Source: Veillonella sp. AM51-8BH
GTDB lineage: Bacteria; Bacillota; Negativicutes; Veillonellales; Veillonellaceae
Reading direction: 5' to 3'
Length of the DNA: 15,230 nt
NCBI RefSeq assembly: GCF_003463825.1
Contig: NZ_QSDY01000045.1
Coordinates: forward strand, 1 to 15,230
This document shows, piece by piece, positions 13,634 to 15,230 of this stretch. The stretch's first letter is position 1. Each line of letters begins with the position of its first letter. The notes under the pieces are model-generated. The model was given only the letters and a program-made list of their open reading frames with translations, was not told the DNA's origin and searched no databases. Both the position numbers and the translations under genes were made by a program.

Positions 13634-13639
13634 TATAAT
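13634..13639 (+). promoter_or_regulatory. Putative sfsA -10 box
   Basis: TATAAT lies 35 bases before the sfsA ATG. No clear -35 is seen. At 17-bp spacing the six bases fall in the right arm of the near-parS palindrome (TGAAAC). Confidence 0.5.
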
Positions 13640-13673
13640 AAATATATAGAACATGATTGATATAGGAGATACA

Positions 13674-14837
13674 ATGAAGGTCCTTTACGATACAATTTTG
13701 AAAGCAACATATACAGGTCGCCCGAACCGTTTTGTGGTGACCTTAGATTTGAATGGTGAAAGCGTACTTGCTCATTTGCCAAATCCTGGTCGCATGTGGG
13801 AGCTCTTGTTCACAGGCGTAACGATGTACATCGTGCCTCACGATAAGCCTGATGCAAAGACGAAATATCGTGTAGTAGGTATTAAGCGCGATGGCGTCGT
13901 AATTATGCTCGATACAAACTACAGTAATGATGTAGCGCAGCATTTGATTGAAAATAAGCTGATTCCTGGTTGGGAGGAATGGCGCGTTGTAAGACGGGAG
14001 TATACCGTTAAACTACACAGTACATCATCACGGTTTGACTTGCTCCTTACCAATGATAAGGGCGATGAGTTTTTGCTAGAGGTCAAGTCTTGTACGCTAT
14101 TCTCTAAAACGGGCGCTATGTTCCCTGATGCCATAACAGAACGAGGTCGCAAGCACTTATTACATTTAAAAGAATTACAAAACGAAGGGTACCACACAGG
14201 GGTTCTATTCCTCGTGCAATGGGATAGAGCGCAGTGGTTCTTACCGGATTATCATACAGATTTAGAATTTGCTTGTACCTTTAAAGAGGTAGCCCCTTCT
14301 TTAGACTGGAAAGCCGTTGCTGTGACCTGGGATGAGACTTTCACTATGCCCACTGTAACACGTGAATGTTCTTATCCGAGTACCATCCTCGACACAGAGG
14401 CTCACGATAGCGGCGTGTACGTGATGGTCATGCACCTCGACCATGATCTTGACCTAGAAATCGGCTCTAAAGGGAGGATGCATTTTAAAGCGGGCTACTA
14501 TATGTACGTCGGCTCTGCAAAAGCGAACTTAACGAAACGCATTGAGCGCCATAAACGAAAACGCAAGAAAATGCACTGGCACTTAGATTATTTCCGCGGT
14601 CACTGCGAAATGATCGCAGGCCTGCCAATACGAACTAGCTGGGCTGATGCGGAATGCGCCCTCGCTGATGCGGTCCGTGGCGTAGCTGAATGGGACGTAC
14701 CTAAATTTGGCTGCTCTGACTGCGACTGCAAAAGCCACCTATTTGGGATGACGGAAAATCCGATACACAATCAATCATTTATGGATGTAGTGGAGGATTA
14801 TCGTATGAATATGCTGGATGAACTAATTAATAGGTAA
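13674..14837 (+). CDS. sfsA: SfsA nuclease-like protein fused to DUF123
   Basis: SfsA (sugar fermentation stimulation protein A) is a nucleic-acid binding PD-(D/E)xK-type protein. The ATG at 13674 is preferred, with AGGAG (13664-13668) five bases upstream. An ATG at 13653 precedes that site. The 387-aa product is much longer than the usual ~230 aa. Residues 1-225 are SfsA: HLPNPGRM (34-41), RFDLLL with D122, and LEVKSC with E136 and K138. Residues 245-365 are a DUF123 domain: GVYVMVMHL, YVGSAKANLTKRIERHKR (278-295), HWHLDYF (301-307) and FGCSDCDCKSHLF (345-357). DUF123 is distantly related to GIY-YIG nucleases and is often separate. Both halves are intact. It is monocistronic. Confidence 0.92.
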   Translation: MKVLYDTILKATYTGRPNRFVVTLDLNGESVLAHLPNPGRMWELLFTGVTMYIVPHDKPDAKTKYRVVGIKRDGVVIMLDTNYSNDVAQHLIENKLIPGWEEWRVVRREYTVKLHSTSSRFDLLLTNDKGDEFLLEVKSCTLFSKTGAMFPDAITERGRKHLLHLKELQNEGYHTGVLFLVQWDRAQWFLPDYHTDLEFACTFKEVAPSLDWKAVAVTWDETFTMPTVTRECSYPSTILDTEAHDSGVYVMVMHLDHDLDLEIGSKGRMHFKAGYYMYVGSAKANLTKRIERHKRKRKKMHWHLDYFRGHCEMIAGLPIRTSWADAECALADAVRGVAEWDVPKFGCSDCDCKSHLFGMTENPIHNQSFMDVVEDYRMNMLDELINR

Positions 14838-14840
14838 TTG

Positions 14841-14982
14841 TTATTGATGGGGCCCGAGAGCTATATGCTACTTAGTTAAAAAGTGCTATTACCTATCTCT
14901 TCGCTCCATAGTGACCTAAGTCGCTCATCAATAGGTAATAGCACTTTTTAAAACACTAGCTATAAAGATGTCCCATCAATAA
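14841..14982. repeat. Outer inverted repeat around the sfsA terminator
   Basis: TTATTGATGGG (14841-14851) and its exact reverse complement CCCATCAATAA (14972-14982) bracket the long central hairpin. They make a 142-bp element that starts three bases after the sfsA stop. No clear target duplication is visible. It may be a MITE-like insertion or just an outer stem of the terminator RNA. Confidence 0.65.
14876..14951. terminator. Very long hairpin terminator after sfsA
   Basis: The stem has 21 perfect pairs: 14876-14896 (from TTAAAAAGTGC to TTACCTAT) with 14931-14951. An inner hairpin, AGTGAC/GTCGCT around CTAA, lies near 14909-14924. A and T runs at the base allow termination in both directions. 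The ATAGGTAA of the right arm is also found at the sfsA stop (14830-14837), so an alternative pairing with the left arm is possible. Confidence 0.85.
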
Positions 14983-15230
14983 TAATATAGTCCTCCCCAT
15001 AGTTATCCAAGCATATTCATTCGATAGTATATAAATAGGGAGAGTGGAGCTTTTGTTAGTATTTTAGAACATATGATACAACATGGGGCTAAGTAATAAT
15101 TAGTAAGAAATAGGGTTAGATAATAGGTTAAATTCAATGTCTTAAAGGAAAAAGGACGTGTAGTATTTATACTACAGTCCTTATCTATTTTATGTTAATG
15201 TTATTTTTCTAATAATTGTAGTTTATTTAT
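14983..15230. other. Intergenic tail with one hairpin
   Basis: No gene is supported in these 248 AT-rich bases. A hairpin at 15152-15182 (AAGGAC and TGTAGTAT pairing with ATACTACA and GTCCTT, one bulged base) is followed on the minus strand by TTTTTCC. It is best read as the terminator of a minus-strand gene to the right of the window, or as bidirectional. Confidence 0.55.

Noticed and set aside
14354..14369. CACGTG core inside sfsA as a third parS
   Set aside because: Four mismatches to the 16-bp consensus and no symmetry beyond the core.

Overview
The window looks like chromosome of a low-GC, anaerobic, diderm Firmicute of the Negativicutes, most likely Veillonella or a close relative. This is inferred from gene content and AT-rich intergenic DNA, not from a database match. 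The main pointers are Soj/Spo0J-type partition genes with a canonical parS, an [FeFe]-hydrogenase maturase, the clostridial ytfI-ytfJ (DUF2953-GerW) pair, and an OmpH/Skp-like periplasmic protein with a signal peptide. The last implies an outer membrane next to otherwise Firmicute genes.

Layout, left to right. Positions 1-45 may be the tail of an unidentified gene. An intact IS30-family element (115-1182) follows and ends just upstream of the parA promoter. parA (1294-2064, with a perfect parS inside it) and parB (2224-3153) come next, separated by 24-bp tandem repeats. The parB-hydF gap holds a promoter, a 17-bp dyad, a strong hairpin and a run of 10-bp tandem repeats. hydF (3455-4713) has a single-base frameshift that separates the GTPase P-loop from the rest of the protein. 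A DUF4446 membrane protein and a membrane-anchored M23 (LytM) peptidase form the next unit, closed by a strong terminator. Then come a cob(I)alamin adenosyltransferase, a DUF2953 membrane protein, GerW/YtfJ and the OmpH-like protein. These are followed by an unrecognised acidic 128-aa protein and a small nitroreductase.

A bidirectional terminator separates the nitroreductase from a convergent cupin gene. Next is a 5'-truncated winged-helix gene bracketed by related repeats and palindromes. On the minus strand lies a two-gene operon: a siroheme/4Fe-4S sulfite-nitrite reductase-like protein fused to DUF1858, and a tightly coupled unknown 221-aa protein. Its leader contains a structured RNA candidate that I cannot assign to a known class. 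The window ends with sfsA fused to a DUF123 domain, a near-parS palindrome close to its promoter, a very long hairpin terminator nested in a second inverted repeat, and about 250 bases without genes.

Functional themes are chromosome partition (ParA, ParB, parS), envelope maintenance (M23, DUF4446, DUF2953, OmpH) and anaerobic redox or cofactor chemistry (HydF, corrinoid adenosylation, siroheme reductase, nitroreductase). Candidates for something undescribed are the leader RNA of the siroheme operon together with its unknown partner protein, the promoter-dyad-hairpin cassette after parB, and the repeat-bracketed winged-helix remnant. No rRNA, tRNA or CRISPR array was seen.
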